Below, in pieces: positions 33,872-46,205 of a stretch of 64,000 nucleotides of DNA. Source of the stretch: Lotus japonicus (Eukaryota > Streptophyta > Magnoliopsida > Fabales > Fabaceae); contig NC_080046.1 in the NCBI RefSeq assembly GCF_012489685.1, positions 36,977,176-37,041,175 of the forward strand, written 5' to 3'. Made by a program: the position numbers and the translations under genes. Position 1 is the first letter of the stretch. Every line of letters starts with the position of its first letter. The notes below the pieces were generated by a model. The model was not told the origin of the DNA and did not search any database. It worked only from the letters and a program-made list of their open reading frames with translations.

Positions 33872-35635
33872 ATGGCTACAACCAGTGAAACACAAAAAGA
33901 TGGTTACAATGCAAAGCCTCCTATGTTCGATGCTCAAAGGTTCGAATACTGGAAAGACAGAATCGAAAGTTTCTTTCTGGGCTTTGACGCAGATCTCTGG
34001 GATATCATTGTGGATAGCTACGATCGTCCAGTTGATGCTGATGGCAAGAAGATCTCCAGATCAGAGATGACTGCTGAACAAAAGAAGCTTTACTCACAGC
34101 ACCACAAAGCTAGAGCTATTCTTCTTAGTGCTATTTCCTATGAAGAGTACCAGAAGATTACAGATCGTAAGTTTGCCAAGGGTATCTTTGAATCCTTGAA
34201 AATGTCCCATGAAGGAAACAAGAAGGTGAAAGAATCAAAGGCGCTATCCTTTATCCAGAAATATGAATCCTTCATCCTGGAACCTAACGAATCCATTGAG
34301 GATATGTTTTCCAGATTTCAGTTGCTTGTAGCTGGAATAAGACCTCTCAACAAAAGCTACACTACAAAAGATCATGTCATAAGGGTCATTCGAAGTCTTC
34401 CTGAAAGCTGGATGCCTTTAGTGACTTCAATAGAGCTTACAAGAGATGTTGAGCATATGAGTTTAGAAGAACTCATCAGCATACTGAAATGCCATGAACT
34501 GAAGCGCTCAGAAATGCAGAATCTGAGGAAGAAGTCTTTAGCTTTGAAGTCTAAATCTGAGAAGTCAAAAGCTCTCCAAGCTGAAGCAGAAGAATCTGAA
34601 GAAGCATCAGAAGATTCTGATGAAGATGAGCTGACTCGGATCTCCAAAAGGCTCAACCGCATCTGGAAGCACAGGCAGAGCAAGTACAGAGGCTCTGGAA
34701 AGGCCAAAGGAAAGTTTGAATCCTCATCAGGCCAGAAGAAGTCCTCAGTCAAGGAAGTCACATGTTTCGAATGCAAAGAATCAGGGCACTACAAGAGTGA
34801 CTGTCCAAAGCTGAAAAAGGACAAGAAGCCAAAGAAGAACTTCAAAAAAAGAAAAGTCTGATGGTGACTTTTGATGAATTAGAGTCAGAGGATGTTGACT
34901 CTGATGGTGAAGTTCAAGGACTCATGGCTATTGTCAAAGACAAAGAAGCAGAGTCAAAAGATGCAACTAACTCTGACTCAGCATCAGAGGAAGATCCAGA
35001 CTCTGACGATGAAAATGAGGTATTCGCTTCTTTCTCAACCTCTGAACTAAAACATGCTTTGTCTGATATTATGGATAAGTATAACTCTTTATTGACTAAG
35101 CATAAAATGTTGAAAAGGATTTCTCTGCTGCTTCTAAGACTTCTTCTGAACATGAGAAAATTATTTCTGAATTGAAAAATAATAATCATGCTTTAGTGAA
35201 TTCCAACTCTGTGCTTAAGAACCAGATTTCTAAGCTAGAAGAAGTGGTTGCTTGTGATGCCTCTGATAGTAAGAATGAATCTAAATATGAAAAATCCTTT
35301 CAAAGATTCCTGGCTAAAAGCGTAGACAGAAGCTTAATGGCTTCAATGATCTATGGCGTAAGCAGAAATGGAATGTATGGCATTGGCTATTCTAGACCCA
35401 GTAGAAATGAGCCTCCTATGCCTAAGGCTAAATCCTTGTATGAACATTTTGTACCCTCAGGTACTATATTGCTTGAACCATTACCTGTTAAAGTTACTTA
35501 CCCCCCTCTCAAAAAGGGAACTTTCTCCATGTCTAAATATCATGCTAAAATTCCTTTACACTATCATGTTGAGAAACCCAAGGTGATCAGAACCTCAGAG
35601 GTAACTAACAAAAGGGGACCCAGAAAGTGGGTACC
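33872..35635 (+). pseudogene. Sirevirus copy 2 gag, main part
   Basis: The start [20 protein letters not shown] matches copy 1. The zinc knuckle [14 protein letters not shown] is intact. A one-base loss in an A-rich run near 34845 shifts the frame, which resumes as 34861-35175. A second one-base loss near 35110 shifts it again, resuming in 35172-35635. The gene is then cut by the gag-only element and the last part lies at 46210-46339. The apparent C-terminus of the last frame beyond 35635 is LTR sequence. Confidence 0.9.
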
Positions 35636-38600
35636 TGTAACACCCCGATTTCGGTGGCGTCACTTTAGTAACCAAAAGTAAACTTAATGCGGAAATACGT
35701 GAATATTTTTTTTTTCGATATAATAACTAAGACAAGACTGAATTAAATAAAACCCAAATGCGAAAAGCAATAAAACTATTATACAATATATATTTACAAC
35801 CCCCGCTGTAAGTACCCAACCTCGTCACGAGTAACCTCCAGTGACGGAAAGTAGTAGAAAAGAACGCCCGTAGGCAAAAGGTATAATCCAAAAGAAAGGT
35901 TAGGTGTCTGCAACACTGTCCCTCAAAATAAGAATAAGTCAGCCCAGATGGCCTAAAACAAGACCTCTTAAGTCCAACCAACTCTCTGTGATTCCCGTAA
36001 AGGAACCACACAAAAAGCTATAGGTGGGAAACTACCCTGTCCCCAAAGAAAACAAATGATGTTTAGAGCTAAGACTCTACTCCTACACTAATCCCATCTC
36101 GAGGAGCTCACACCAGCACTAAAACCTACATGCTAGCATGATCGTCGTCCGAATTCGAAATCCAGAACGACCTAGTCTATGTACACCATCCGTCCTCCGC
36201 TCGCTATCGCAATGCGCTCCTGTTCCAGCATCCCAACTCTAGTTTCCCCCGAAGGGTGAACCGTCGTGAACCAGTCCGCCAAAGACATCTGACAAAGGGC
36301 GTTTGTCCGCCAAAGCACACACAGAAGACGCGAGGGTCAACTCCAAAGAATTACATAAATAATAGCACCAATAGATATAGATAAGAGAATAGCCACTTAG
36401 GCTTATAGCTAGGGATAACATCCTAGGGTTGCATATTCCATAATGAACTTAACGGCAATAATAACAATTAACATGTTCCAAATAGGATTAACAAATAACA
36501 ATCACACTCGACAACTAAATCAGTATGCATGAATGCAGGATGATTAGTCAAACAACGTCTCCGACTCTCACTCGACACGTCGCCACGTGTTCTAGGTAAA
36601 TTAAAGTCTCTAAAAGCTTACCCTAAGGTAAAGTCGATTCTGCGACAAAAGACACTTCTTCACATTAACATAGTAACTCATGATGATCTCCGGATCATCC
36701 GACTCATCTCAATCCGATGGTCACAACTGCTCAACAAGCAAAGAGTATCACATACTCGGAAACTACCGGTTTCCCGGACTTATCCCCAGGATAGCCCAAC
36801 AATTAGGCATGTCAAGTCGATCCAACCCCTTGGGTTGAACATACGGACTCGCACACGCAACTCCCACAATTAGGCATGTCGAGTCGATCCAACCCATCGG
36901 GATGAACGTACGGACTCTCACACGCAACAAATGACAACGCCAAGTCGGTTCACTCAAAGGAGTCGAACATACGGACGTTGCGCGTGTCCAATGACTATCG
37001 CCGAATCGATCCAATCCATCGGATTGAACATACGGATCCGCGCGTGTCGAAAAGTTGTCGCTGAATCGATCCAATCCCTCGGATTGAACATACGGATTCA
37101 CGCGAGGTAAAATGGCAATCGCTGAATCGATCCAATCCATCGGATTGAACATACGGACTCACGCGTGCCTGAGTGACTACCGCCGAATCGATCCAATCCA
37201 TCGGATTGAATATACGGATTCGCGCGTGTCAACAATTATTGCCGAATCGGCCCAACCCGTCGGGTTTGGACATACGGATTCGCGCCGCAAAGTCGAAGAT
37301 ACACCCAACAACATAGCTGCTCTAACAGCACAACCACAATAGCTGCTCCAACAGCACAACAACAAACGCTGCTCCAACAGCACCACAACATCTACATACT
37401 CGAAGCCCCTCAACTTTCTCAATGCTGGGATCCGACGACACTTCTCGTTTTCCAAAACTATGATTTGCATCCAAAGCTTCCTTCCGAGATTATTACCATT
37501 ACTTAAAGATTTAGAGGTTGTTTAATGTCTTATGAGTTTTCTTTACAAAATAATTATCCTTTTAGTCTTATCGCGAATCCTATAAGTTCTCGGGATCTCC
37601 TAATCCCCAAATGACTCCAGAGAATGTCTCGATCCATACAACACCACAACAAGGCCCGAATCTCATTCGTCCTTTCAAGCTTTCTCAAAACTCTCAAAAT
37701 AAAATCGGCATGACCTGCCCGCTTTTCTCACCGTTCAGAAACTCAGATTATAGTGCAAAAGCAGAATTAGCTCATCATAATCAATCAACATGTCATATGT
37801 CAATATCTTAAGCAATAACCACATAGCATCTAGCATATAAGGCATGCACCACACATCCTAAATTACCCAATTAGCACTTAGCATGTCATTCACTCATCAA
37901 AAACATTCAGTAGATGCATCATCTACATTGTCAGCCGAAGCCTCAGAAAACATTTTCCAATCACACACAATTCCAGTGCATAAACAGTAAACAATGTCGA
38001 AACATCGACCCTAAGCATTAACTAGAGATTCAGTGAGAAGCCCTCACCTGTAGATTCTCCAGGACGATCTCCTAACACTTGTTCACAATCAAAGGCTTGC
38101 TCCTCTAGGAATTCCTCAAAATCACCTTTAGAGCAAAACCACAGAAATACTATCAGAATCTATCGAAAACTAAGCTATCGATACTTACTAAGGTTACTCG
38201 AAGTAATCTATACTCTAAGGTACGATAATCTAGCGCGAAAAGACAAGTTTTCGGAAAAGGAAATTTTCCTCCTCCCCCCTAATAGGGCTCGGCCACTTTG
38301 TGCAATTAGGAGACTCGATTTTTCTTCGATCAAACTTGGTTCCTATACTATCATTAGCCGTAACTAAGGGTATTCTGGACTCGGAAAAATTATCGGATCA
38401 AAAACTGTCGCAGGGGTATTTTGGTCATGATTTCTAACTTAGAATTTTCAAAACTGAAATCCCAAAAACCAAATTTTGCAGGGACGTTACTAACGACGTT
38501 TATGACAACTAATCCTACTAGCACTAAGCTAAGGCGATAGTTTTCAGCCTAAAGGTTGAAGCTTTACACCAAAAACTCCAAAAATGGGTATTTTAGGCTC

Positions 38601-39657
38601 AAATTGATTCCGGCGGAATTCCGGCGACATAACGGAAAATCTAACCCGGCAGAAGTGATCTTGGGCACATGTAGAAGAGGTTTAGAATCAGAAATGAAAG
38701 ATTCAGGATAGTTTTGCAAAAACCCATAAACTATCAGCTCAGAAAAGTCTACAGAAAAGCTATGGAAAAAGCGATCAGAGGTAAGGATTAGCGACTATAC
38801 CTCGAAACCTTGAAGCAGCAACTAACGGATCAACGATCAAGCAAGAAATGAAGAAAATCTTCTCCTCCTCCTCTCCTCTCAAACTCGCGGCCTTGGTGGG
38901 TAGAAAATGGTGGAGTTTTGTGATTTCTTCTCACTTGCTTGCTATATATAGAAGATGGCAAATCGCGGGAAAATGAAAGTTTCGCGAATCTGATTTTTCC
39001 GGCGTCATTCTCCGTGAATTAATAGATATGTTTTGGCAAAAGAATTCCAAAACCATAAAGAGATCTCCTTGTATTTTTGGCAACTAAAGCATAGTCGGTA
39101 TAAAACTATTTTACCCGATAAGTTGCTTTTTGCATCGGATGTCGGAATGGAAAACTTCCTTCTGAAGAAAGATTGAAATCATCAAGAGAAATGGGTGTAC
39201 GCGTGTAGAATATTCATTTGAAGCTCTGAATAGAAAAAGTCTTCACCGTCGAGAAATTCTAGGGTTTTGAAATACCAGGGATTCGGTTTCGGCAAACTTC
39301 CGATGATTGGAATCGGACGTTCGTAGATCCTAGAGTTTCGCCTCGAAACGATTGTGATATATGGAAAAAGAGAAGTTCTAAAATTTCTCTGAAGATTTTT
39401 GGAATTAACTTCCGTCGTGCCTAAAAGTGAAAATTAGCTATATACTAGGGTTTCTGACCTAGGTTTAAGCGTATAACGATCGTGCTATAACTTTTATCGA
39501 CTTCAATACGAACCTCAGACTTTTCCTGAACTTTCTCCTTCATAAATTTATTTCATTTGGTAAACTCTTGTTCAGGTTTCCTTTCACGATACATCAAGCC
39601 TAATCGTAAATGGAAATCTCTTCCACTTATTCTAAGCTTAAAAACTTGGGTCTTACA
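35636..39657 (-). repeat. 3' LTR of the gag-only Tekay element
   Basis: It is TGTAACACCCCGATTTCGG to GGGTCTTACA on the + strand. A TATA region (minus strand, TCTATATATAGCAAGC) lies near 38942-38957. A 60-bp tandem array is at about 36785-37295. The ORFs at 35727-36011, 36239-36421 and 36763-37201 lie in the LTR and have no protein family signature. Confidence 0.93.
36785..37295. repeat. 60-bp tandem repeat with internal hairpin, 8-9 units
   Basis: The core is GAATCGATCCAATCCATCGG then ATTGAACATACGGATTCGCG. Units recur at 37003, 37063, 37124, 37185 and 37244, so the period is 59-61. Each carries an inverted repeat, for example CAATCC-ATC-GGATTG or CAACCC-CTT-GGGTTG. An identical array lies in the other LTR at about 43332-43842. 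Confidence 0.9.
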
Positions 39658-39690
39658 TTACTACCCTCCAAAAAGAAAGTTTCGTCCTCG
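39658..39690 (-). promoter_or_regulatory. Polypurine tract of the gag-only element
   Basis: The minus strand reads TTTCTTTTTGGAGGGTAGTAA directly before the LTR start TGTAAGACC. It is preceded by TTTCGAGGACGAAAC, the usual end of Tekay/Del-type internal regions. The tract itself is GGAGGG. Confidence 0.75.
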
Positions 39691-39701
39691 AAACTTAGGG
39701 T

Positions 39702-39890
39702 TCAGTAAAAGCTCTGACTATTGTTCTTGATCTTTTCCTCTAACTCCCATATGGCATCGTATGTGTCTTTGTTCCAAATAACTCTTACTAAAGCACTCTG
39801 TTTTCCCTTCGATTGTTTCACTCTTCTAGTCCCAATGTTGACCAACGGCGTCTCAACAGACATATCATCTTTCAACTTGCCGAGGTTTAA
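39702..39890 (-). pseudogene. Remnant of Tekay pol C-terminus (chromodomain tail)
   Basis: The 62-residue open tail reads LKDDMSVETPLVNIGTRRVK, then ALVRVIWNKDTYDAIWELEE, ending NNSQSFY before TGA. This matches the pattern DxSVE...VxWxxxxxxxATWExE that closes chromovirus integrases. A TAG at 39891-39893 cuts the frame upstream. It shows that this gag-only element descends from a complete Tekay-type element that lost PR, RT, RNase H and most of integrase. Confidence 0.75.
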
Positions 39891-40820
39891 CTACAATCAT
39901 CAATGATAACACCACTAAAACTCTTACTCGAATATGATCTCCAGCTTCTGAAGTCAATCTTTACCCTAAGATTCTCATTCCACTTAGCAAAATTCACTCG
40001 CTAATCTCTAGCTTGTATCACCGAAATCCATAACAAGTTTCATTCACTCTTAGACTTTAAGCAACTTGTCCAAATATGACAACCTCAAGTGTTCATCTTA
40101 ATACTAACCTTCCCTTTTCTGTAACTTGATCACCATCTCGTCAATCAACTTCTTAATCTCTCTATCAAATTCTAACCAACTTCGAGTCCTAGAAACTTAA
40201 GACAACAATTCATAGACTTAAAACCTGAACCTTCACCAAGTTTGGACCTCTAATGTCCGTTAATTCTTCAATGCTTCCTAAATGAATATCCATTTCTTCA
40301 AACTATATCTCCTTCGCAAGAGAACTTATACTTAATGCGAACTTTTTCCTCCCAGCTCGACTAATCCTCGATCCAATCAAGTTAATCTTACCAATCCTTC
40401 TATCAAAGTCCATAGCCAGCTCTGATTCCGAATATCACCCCCTCAATATTAAGTTGATCAAGCCTAATACATCGAAGGTGAAATTTAGAAAAACCCACTG
40501 GAACAGTCAATGAGTTCCTATCATCCAATAGTCACAAATATCCTGACCTCACATCCTCAACGATTCCGCTACGGAACTACACACCCTCGACATCATACGT
40601 ATACTATCCATGAGGAATCTCCCTGAGATTCATTCTTCAGCTTCTACCTTCCTTATAATCGCATCGGCGCAATACTACTTTCTAGGCTTAGTGGGTTATT
40701 CTAAACCTCGTGTAACTTCTATAGTGGAAACACGAGTAGCAGTCAAATAAACTTTTGTAGGTGTAATAACTATAAGGTCAACGCTTAGCGGTAAAAGCAA
40801 GTTCAGACGTGTTGCACACG
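39891..40820 (-). other. Decayed internal region between gag and pol tail
   Basis: About 930 bp without a sustained frame on the minus strand. I recognise no RT or integrase motif. It may be scrambled pol sequence or filler acquired when pol was lost. Confidence 0.5.
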
Positions 40821-41969
40821 CTACGGGGGTGACGAAGGGTATATTATACTAAAATGAGAAAGAATGGTTAGAAAGTTACCATCGTTCTTGCGCTCTCTTC
40901 TGACTAATCCATCAGCTCCCTCGTCGCACAAGACATAGGCTCTTCCCCGTGCAGTAGGATGTCTTCCCCTCACCGTATGCACAGATGGCTCAACCTTGGT
41001 TATATTGCAATCCTTGGCTTGATGCCCTGGACGGTTGCAGTTGAAACATAGAGGTCTCCTTTCTGGACACTTGTTAGTGTAGAGCCCCACCTTCTTGCAC
41101 CTGTAACACGTCACTCCTTGACCCGAAGTCTTGTTTCCTGTTCCTCCGGTAACATTTATGGGCTTATACTGACCCGAGGTAAAACCTTCCGCCACAGGAC
41201 GTTGATACGGCTTCTTCTGTCGGAATCTCTCTATCCCATGATTATTTTGAAAGTTCGACCTCATTGGTCCCCCAGTGCCTGTTCTATTCATCCTCTTGTT
41301 CTTCATAAGTTCAACTTCTGTTGCCTTCTCAACCAAAGCTTGGAAACGCATAATTCCCAATGGCCTCACAGAGTCCTCGATATCTGGCCTCAGTCCATTG
41401 ACGAAACGCTTACACATGTAGCGTTCATCGACATGGTCGGTGAAAAATTGGAAGTGTTTGGCCAAAGACTCCAATTTAGAAGCAAATTCAGGTACAGACA
41501 TGCTCCCTTGTCGGAGTGTCAGAAACTGTGCCTCCCGCTCGTCCCGAGCAGTAGTTGGAAAATACTTTTCCAAGAATGCAGTTCGAAAGGAGTTCCAATT
41601 CACCTCCTCGTCGTTAGCTTCCATAATTCCTCTGGTACCCTTCCACCAGTACTCAGCATCGCCCAGCAGCAGATAAGTTGCCAGGCCCACCTTAGCCCCT
41701 TCAGCAGTCTGCAGTACTTCGAAAATCTTCTCAATCTCTTGGATCCATAGATCCGCATTGTCTGGGTCAGTCCCGCCCGTGAACTTGGGTGGATCCTGCC
41801 TTCTAAAATCATTCAGTCCCCTGTTCTGGTCTAGGGCTAACTCCCTCTCACGCTTATGTCGCTCACGTTCAGCCTTGTCAGCACGCCACTGAGCGTTCTC
41901 CACGGTTTGATTTGTCATTGCCTGGGCCACAGCAGTCATTGCCCCAGCGAGTTGATTCATGTTCACCAT
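40821..41969 (-). CDS. Tekay-type Gag, 382 aa (gag-only element)
   Basis: The Retrotrans_gag domain (PF03732) lies at about residues 75-215: DPDNADLWIQEIEKIFEVL, AEYWWKGTRG, FLEKYFPTTARDEREAQFL, FVNGLRPDIE. Two zinc knuckles follow near residues 286-330. The second, CFNCNRPGHQAKDC, is standard; the first, CYRCKKVGLYTNKC, has leucine where histidine is expected. The frame ends soon after VHTVRGRHPTARGRAYVLCD, where a complete element would continue into protease. Met at 41969 is the first after the primer site. An intact Gag in a young pol-less element fits packaging in cis with enzymes supplied in trans. Confidence 0.9.
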   Translation of the reverse strand: MVNMNQLAGAMTAVAQAMTNQTVENAQWRADKAERERHKRERELALDQNRGLNDFRRQDPPKFTGGTDPDNADLWIQEIEKIFEVLQTAEGAKVGLATYLLLGDAEYWWKGTRGIMEANDEEVNWNSFRTAFLEKYFPTTARDEREAQFLTLRQGSMSVPEFASKLESLAKHFQFFTDHVDERYMCKRFVNGLRPDIEDSVRPLGIMRFQALVEKATEVELMKNKRMNRTGTGGPMRSNFQNNHGIERFRQKKPYQRPVAEGFTSGQYKPINVTGGTGNKTSGQGVTCYRCKKVGLYTNKCPERRPLCFNCNRPGHQAKDCNITKVEPSVHTVRGRHPTARGRAYVLCDEGADGLVRRERKNDGNFLTILSHFSIIYPSSPP

Positions 41970-42167
41970 GTTCTCTGTTCGTTAAGTAGACAGTCAGTAC
42001 CAATCACAAGATAGTATTATGCATAGCTATACAATATGATTAGGTAGCAACTTCAATCAATTTAAAGCGAAAATCGCTTGCAGACAATCAAGGTTTTACT
42101 CTTTGCAGAGTCACACAACCTAGCACAGAAGACCTATTCCCCAACAACTCCCGAAAGACTCGACCGT

Positions 42168-42179
42168 GCTCTGATACCA
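42168..42179 (-). promoter_or_regulatory. Primer-binding site of the gag-only element (initiator Met tRNA)
   Basis: The minus strand reads TGGTATCAGAGC, three bases inside the 5' LTR edge at 42183. Tekay-lineage elements normally use this tRNA. Confidence 0.92.
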
Positions 42180-42182
42180 CAA

Positions 42183-45100
42183 TGTAACACCCCGATTTCG
42201 GTGGCGTCACTTTAGTAACTAAAAGTAAACTTAATGCGGAAATACGTGAATATTTTTTTTTTCGATATAATAACTAAGACAAGACTGAATTAAATAAAAC
42301 CCAAATGCGAAAAGCAATAAAACTATTATACAATATATATTTACAACCCCCGCTGTAAGTACCCAACCTCGTCACGAGTAACCTCCAGTGACGGAAAGTA
42401 GTAGAAAAGAACGCCCGTAGGCAAAAGGTATAATCCAAAAGAAAGGTTAGGTGTCTGCAACACTGTCCCTCAAAATAAGAATAAGTCAGCCCAGATGGCC
42501 TAAAACAAGACCTCTTAAGTCCAACCAACTCTCTGTGATTCCCGTAAAGGAACCACACAAAAAGCTATAGGTGGGAAACTACCCTGTCCCCAAAGAAAAC
42601 AAATGATGTTCAGAGCTAAGACTCTACTCCTACACTAATCCCATCTCGAGGAGCTCACACCAGCACTAAAACCTACATGCTAGCATGATCGTCGTCCGAA
42701 TTCGAAATCCAGAACGACCTAGTCTATGTACACCATCCGTCCTCCGCTCGCTATCGCGATGCGCTCCTGTTCCAGCATCCCAACTCTAGTTTCCCCCGAA
42801 GGGTGAACCGTCGTGAACCAGTCCGCTAAAGACATCTGACAAAGGGCGTTTGTCCGCCAAAGCACACACAGAAGACGCGAGGGTCAACTCCAAAGAATTA
42901 CATAAATAATAGCACCAATAGATATAGATAAGAGAATAGCCACTTAGGCTTATAGCTAGGGATAACATCCTAGGGTTGCATATTCCATAATGAACTTAAC
43001 GGCAATAATAACAATTAACATGTTCCAAATAGGATTAACAAATAACAATCACACTCGACAACTAAATCAGTATGCATGAATGCAGGATGATTAGTCAAAC
43101 AACGTCTCCGACTCTCACTCGACACGTCGCCACGTGTTCTAGGTAAATTAAAGTCTCTAAAAGCTTACCCTAAGGTAAAGTCGATTCTGCGACAAAAGAC
43201 ACTTCTTCACATTAACATAGTAACTCATGATGATCTCCGGATCATCCGACTCATCTCAATCCGATGGTCACAACTGCTCAACAAGCAAAGAGTATCACAT
43301 ACTCGGAAACTACCGGTTTCCCGGACTTATCCCCAGGATAGCCCAACAATTAGGCATGTCAAGTCGATCCAACCCCTTGGGTAGAACATACGGACTCGCA
43401 CACGCAACTCCCACAATTAGGCATGTCGAGTCGATCCAACCCATCGGGATGAACGTACGGACTCGCACACGCAACAAATGACAACGCCAAGTCGGTTCAC
43501 TCAAAGGAGTCGAACATACGGACGTTGCGCGTGTCCAATGACTATCGCCGAATCGATCCAATCCATCGGATTGAACATACGGATCCGCGCGTGTCGAAAA
43601 GTTGTCGCTGAATCGATCCAATCCCTCGGATTGAACATACGGATTCACGCGAGGTAAAATGGCAATCGCTGAATCGATCCAATCCATCGGATTGAACATA
43701 CGGACTCACGCGTGCCTGAGTGACTACCGCCGAATCGATCCAATCCATCGGATTGAATATACGGATTCGCGCGTGTCAACAATTATTGCCGAAACGGCCC
43801 AACCCGTCGGGTTTGGACATACGGATTCGCGCCGCAAAGTCGAAGATACACCCAACAACATAGCTGCTCCAACAGCACAACCACAATAGCTGCTCCAACA
43901 GCACAACAACAAACGCTGCTCCAACAGCACCACAACATCTACATACTCGAAGCCCCTCAACTTTCTCAATGCTGGGATCCGACGACACTTCTCGTTTTCC
44001 AAAACTATGATTTGCATCCAAAGCTTCCTTCCGAGATTATTACCATTACTTAAAGATTTAGAGGTTATTTAATGTCTTATGAGTTTTCTTTACAAAATAA
44101 TTATCCTTTTAGTCTTATCGCGAATCCTATAAGTTCTCGGGATCTCCTAATCCCCAAATGACTCCAGAGAATGTCTCGATCCATACAACACCACAACAAG
44201 GCCCGAATCTCATTCGTCCTTTCAAGCTTTCTCAAAACTCTCAAAATAAAATCGGCATGACCTGCCCGCTTTTCTCACCGTTCAGAAACTCAGATTATAG
44301 TGCAAAAGCAGAATTAGCTCATCATAATCAATCAACATGTCATATGTCAATATCTTAAGCAATAACCACATAGCACCTAGCATATAAGGCATGCACCACA
44401 CATCCTAAATTACCCAATTAGCACTTAGCATGTCATTCACTCATCAAAAACATTCAGTAGATGCATCATCTACATTGTCAGCCGAAGCCTCAGAAAACAT
44501 TTTCCAATCACACACAATTCCAGTGCATAAACAGTAAACAATGTCGAAACATCGACCCTAAGCATTAACTAGAGATTCAGTGAGAAGCCCTCACCTGTAG
44601 ATTCTCCAGGACGATCTCCTAACACTTGTTCACAATCAAAGGCTTGCTCCTCTAGGAATTCCTCAAAATCACCTTTAGAGCAAAACCACAGAAATACTAT
44701 CAGAATCTATCGAAAACTAAGCTATCGATACTTACTAAGGTTACTCGAAGTAATCTATACTCTAAGGTACGATAATCTAGCGCGAAAAGACAAGTTTTCG
44801 GAAAAGGAAATTTTCCTCCTCCCCCCTAATAGGGCTCGGCCACTTTGTGCAATTAGGAGACTCGATTTTTCTTCGATCAAACTTGGTTCCTATACTATCA
44901 TTAGCCGTAACTAAGGGTATTCTGGACTCGGAAAAATTATCGGATCAAAAACTGTCGCAGGGGTATTTTGGTCATGATTTCTAACTTAGAATTTTCAAAA
45001 CTGAAATCCCAAAAACCAAATTTTGCAGGGACATTACTAACGACGTTTATGACAACTAATCCTACTAGCACTAAGCTAAGGCGATAGTTTTCAGCCTAAA

Positions 45101-46204
45101 GGTTGAAGCTTTACACCAAAAACTCCAAAAATGGGTATTTTAGGCTCAAATTGATTCCGGCGGAATTCCGGCGACATAACGGAAAATCTAACCCGGCAGA
45201 AGTGATCTTGGGCACATATAGAAGAGGTTTAGAATCAGAAATGAAAGATTCAGGATAGTTTTGCAAAAACCCATAAACTATCAGCTCAGAAAAGTCTACA
45301 GAAAAGCTATGGAAAAAGCGATCAGAGGTAAGGATTAGCGACTATACCTCGAAACCTTGAAGCAGCAACTAACGGATCAACGATCAAGCAAGAAATGAAG
45401 AAAATCTTCTCCTCCTCCTCTCCTCTCAAACTCGCGGCCTTGGTGGGTAGAAAATGGTGGAGTTTTGTGATTTCTTCTCACTTGCTTGCTATATATAGAA
45501 GATGGCAAATCGCGGGAAAATGAAAGTTTCGCGAATCTGATTTTTCCGGCGTCATTCTCCGTGAATTAATAGATATGTTTTGGCAAAATAATTCCAAAAC
45601 CATAAAGAGGTCTCCTTGTATTTTTGGCAACTAAAGCATAGTCGGTATAAAACTATTTTACCCGATAAGTTGCTTTTTGCATCGGATGTCGGAATGGAAA
45701 ACTTCCTTCTGAAGAAAGATTGAAATCATCAAGAGAAATGGGTGTACGCGTGTAGAACATTCATTTGAAGCTCTGAATAGAAAAAGTCTTCATCGTCGAG
45801 AAATTCTAGGGTTTTGAAATACCAGGGATTCGGTTTCGGCAAACTTCCGATGATTGGAATCGGACGTTCGTAGATCCTAGAGTTTCGCCTCGAAACGATT
45901 GTGATATATGGAAAAAGAGAAGTTCTAACATTTCTCTGAAGATTTTTGGAATTAACTTCCGTCGTGCCTAAAAGTGAAAATTAGCTATATACTAGGGTTT
46001 CTGACCTAGGTTTAAGCGTATAACGATCGTGCTATAACTTTTATCGACTTCAATACGAACCTCAGACTTTTCCTGAACTTTCTCCTTCATAAATTTATTT
46101 CATTTGGTAAACTCTTGTTCAGGTTTCCTTTCACGATACATCAAGCCTAATCGTAAATGGAAATCTCTTCCACTTATTCTAAGCTTAAAAACTTGGGTCT
46201 TACA
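42183..46204 (-). repeat. 5' LTR of the gag-only Tekay element
   Basis: It is the same 4022-bp length as the 3' LTR. Differences noticed by eye include positions corresponding to 35668, 36054, 36211, 36287, 36831, 36917, 37250, 37330 and others, about 17 in all. The promoter for the element should lie here (minus strand, TATA near 45489). Confidence 0.93.
43332..43842. repeat. 60-bp tandem repeat in the 5' LTR
   Basis: It is the copy of the array at 36785-37295, offset by 6547. Three to four single-base differences separate the two arrays, for example CTTGGGTTG versus CTTGGGTAG in the first unit. Confidence 0.9.
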
Positions 46205-46205
46205 G

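Larger units (their letters stand above)
35636..46204 (-). mobile_element. Gag-only Tekay derivative (TR-GAG-like), 10,569 bp
   Basis: The two LTRs are 4022 bp each, with about 17 differences by eye (0.4%), flanked by GTACC (35631-35635 and 46205-46209). The internal region is only 2.5 kb (39658-42182). It holds a Met-tRNA primer site, an intact gag on the minus strand, a decayed middle and a remnant of the pol C-terminus with chromodomain-like tail. The CTCGAAACTTTC-type block and purine tract at 39658-39690 adjoin the 3' LTR as in Tekay/Del elements. It depends on another element for RT and integrase. The low LTR divergence indicates recent movement. Confidence 0.92.

Noticed and set aside
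36785..37295. Possible RNA polymerase III B box (GTTCAATCC) in the 60-bp repeats
   Set aside because: It lacks bases of the GGTTCRANNCC consensus and there is no A box or T-run terminator at the right spacing.
36763..37470. Minus-strand ORFs with repeated YVQSDGLDRF-type peptide, also at 43310-44017
   Set aside because: They follow the 60-bp LTR repeats and switch frame with unit length changes; not genes.
40821..40900. Mini-intron GTAACT...TTTTAG near the end of the gag-only gag
   Set aside because: About 30 bases, too short for plant splicing.
46104..46205. N-terminal extension of the copy 2 pol frame
   Set aside because: This part is LTR of the nested gag-only element; the frame runs through the junction by chance.
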